DNA of 5,432 nucleotides, taken from Elusimicrobia bacterium RIFOXYB2_FULL_49_7. GTDB taxonomy: Bacteria; Fibrobacterota; OXYB2-FULL-49-7. Positions 5,403 through 5,432 of the stretch are shown here, in pieces. The stretch covers positions 4,767 through 10,198 of the forward strand of contig MGVN01000094.1 in assembly GCA_001800515.1 (NCBI GenBank), in the 5' to 3' direction. A program made the position numbers and the translations under genes. The notes beneath the pieces are model-generated. The model did not search any database. It was not told where the DNA came from and was given only the letters and a program-made list of their open reading frames with translations. Numbering within the stretch: position 1 is the stretch's first letter; each line of letters opens with the position of its first letter.

Positions 5403-5432
5403 CCCGTATTCTTTAATGGTTGCGAAAATGAA

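Noticed and set aside
5403..5432. Start of another gene or an orphan toxin tail after the candidate immunity gene
   Set aside because: Only 30 bases remain, with no clear RBS; the ATG near the window end cannot be judged.

Overview
The window joins two different regions on the + strand. The first half (1 to about 2503) is part of a bacterial lysine/diaminopimelate operon: the last 23 codons of dapF, then complete dapA and dapB, then a fumarylacetoacetate hydrolase (FAH)-family gene. The genes are tightly packed. There is an 18-nt gap from the dapF stop to the preferred dapA start, a 4-nt ATGA overlap between dapA and dapB, and a ribosome-binding site directly after the dapB stop. This fits a peptidoglycan-making bacterium of about 50-60% GC. 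A lipoprotein signal whose +2 residue does not match the Asp retention signal points to a Gram-negative (diderm) cell. I cannot name the phylum from the sequence alone.

The stretch 2504-2943 holds what looks like a broken gene for a small exported protein. A 41-codon ORF with a signal-peptide-like N-terminus (2511-2636) and a 73-codon ORF (2639-2860) lie in different frames. A perfect 5-bp tandem duplication (AATGA twice, 2619-2628) sits at the junction, and removing one copy restores a single reading frame of 114 codons.

The second half (2944-5402) is the most interesting part. A 589-residue lipoprotein carries an M48-type zinc metallopeptidase domain (HEVGH), a helical linker, a segment resembling the pre-toxin TG (PT-TG) domain of polymorphic toxins, and a C-terminal domain with the look of an NAD-using toxin (ADP-ribosyltransferase- or TNT-like). 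Its stop codon overlaps the start of a 230-residue gene of no family I recognise, which by position is a candidate immunity gene. GC content falls to about 33-42% on most lines from the end of the toxin gene through the downstream gene, as expected for an exchangeable toxin/immunity cassette.

The working model is a housekeeping dap operon followed by an accessory locus encoding a lipid-anchored polymorphic toxin with its own peptidase module and a translationally coupled partner. The toxin and immunity roles are inferred from motifs and gene order, not proven. No tRNA, rRNA, CRISPR array or insertion sequence was seen.
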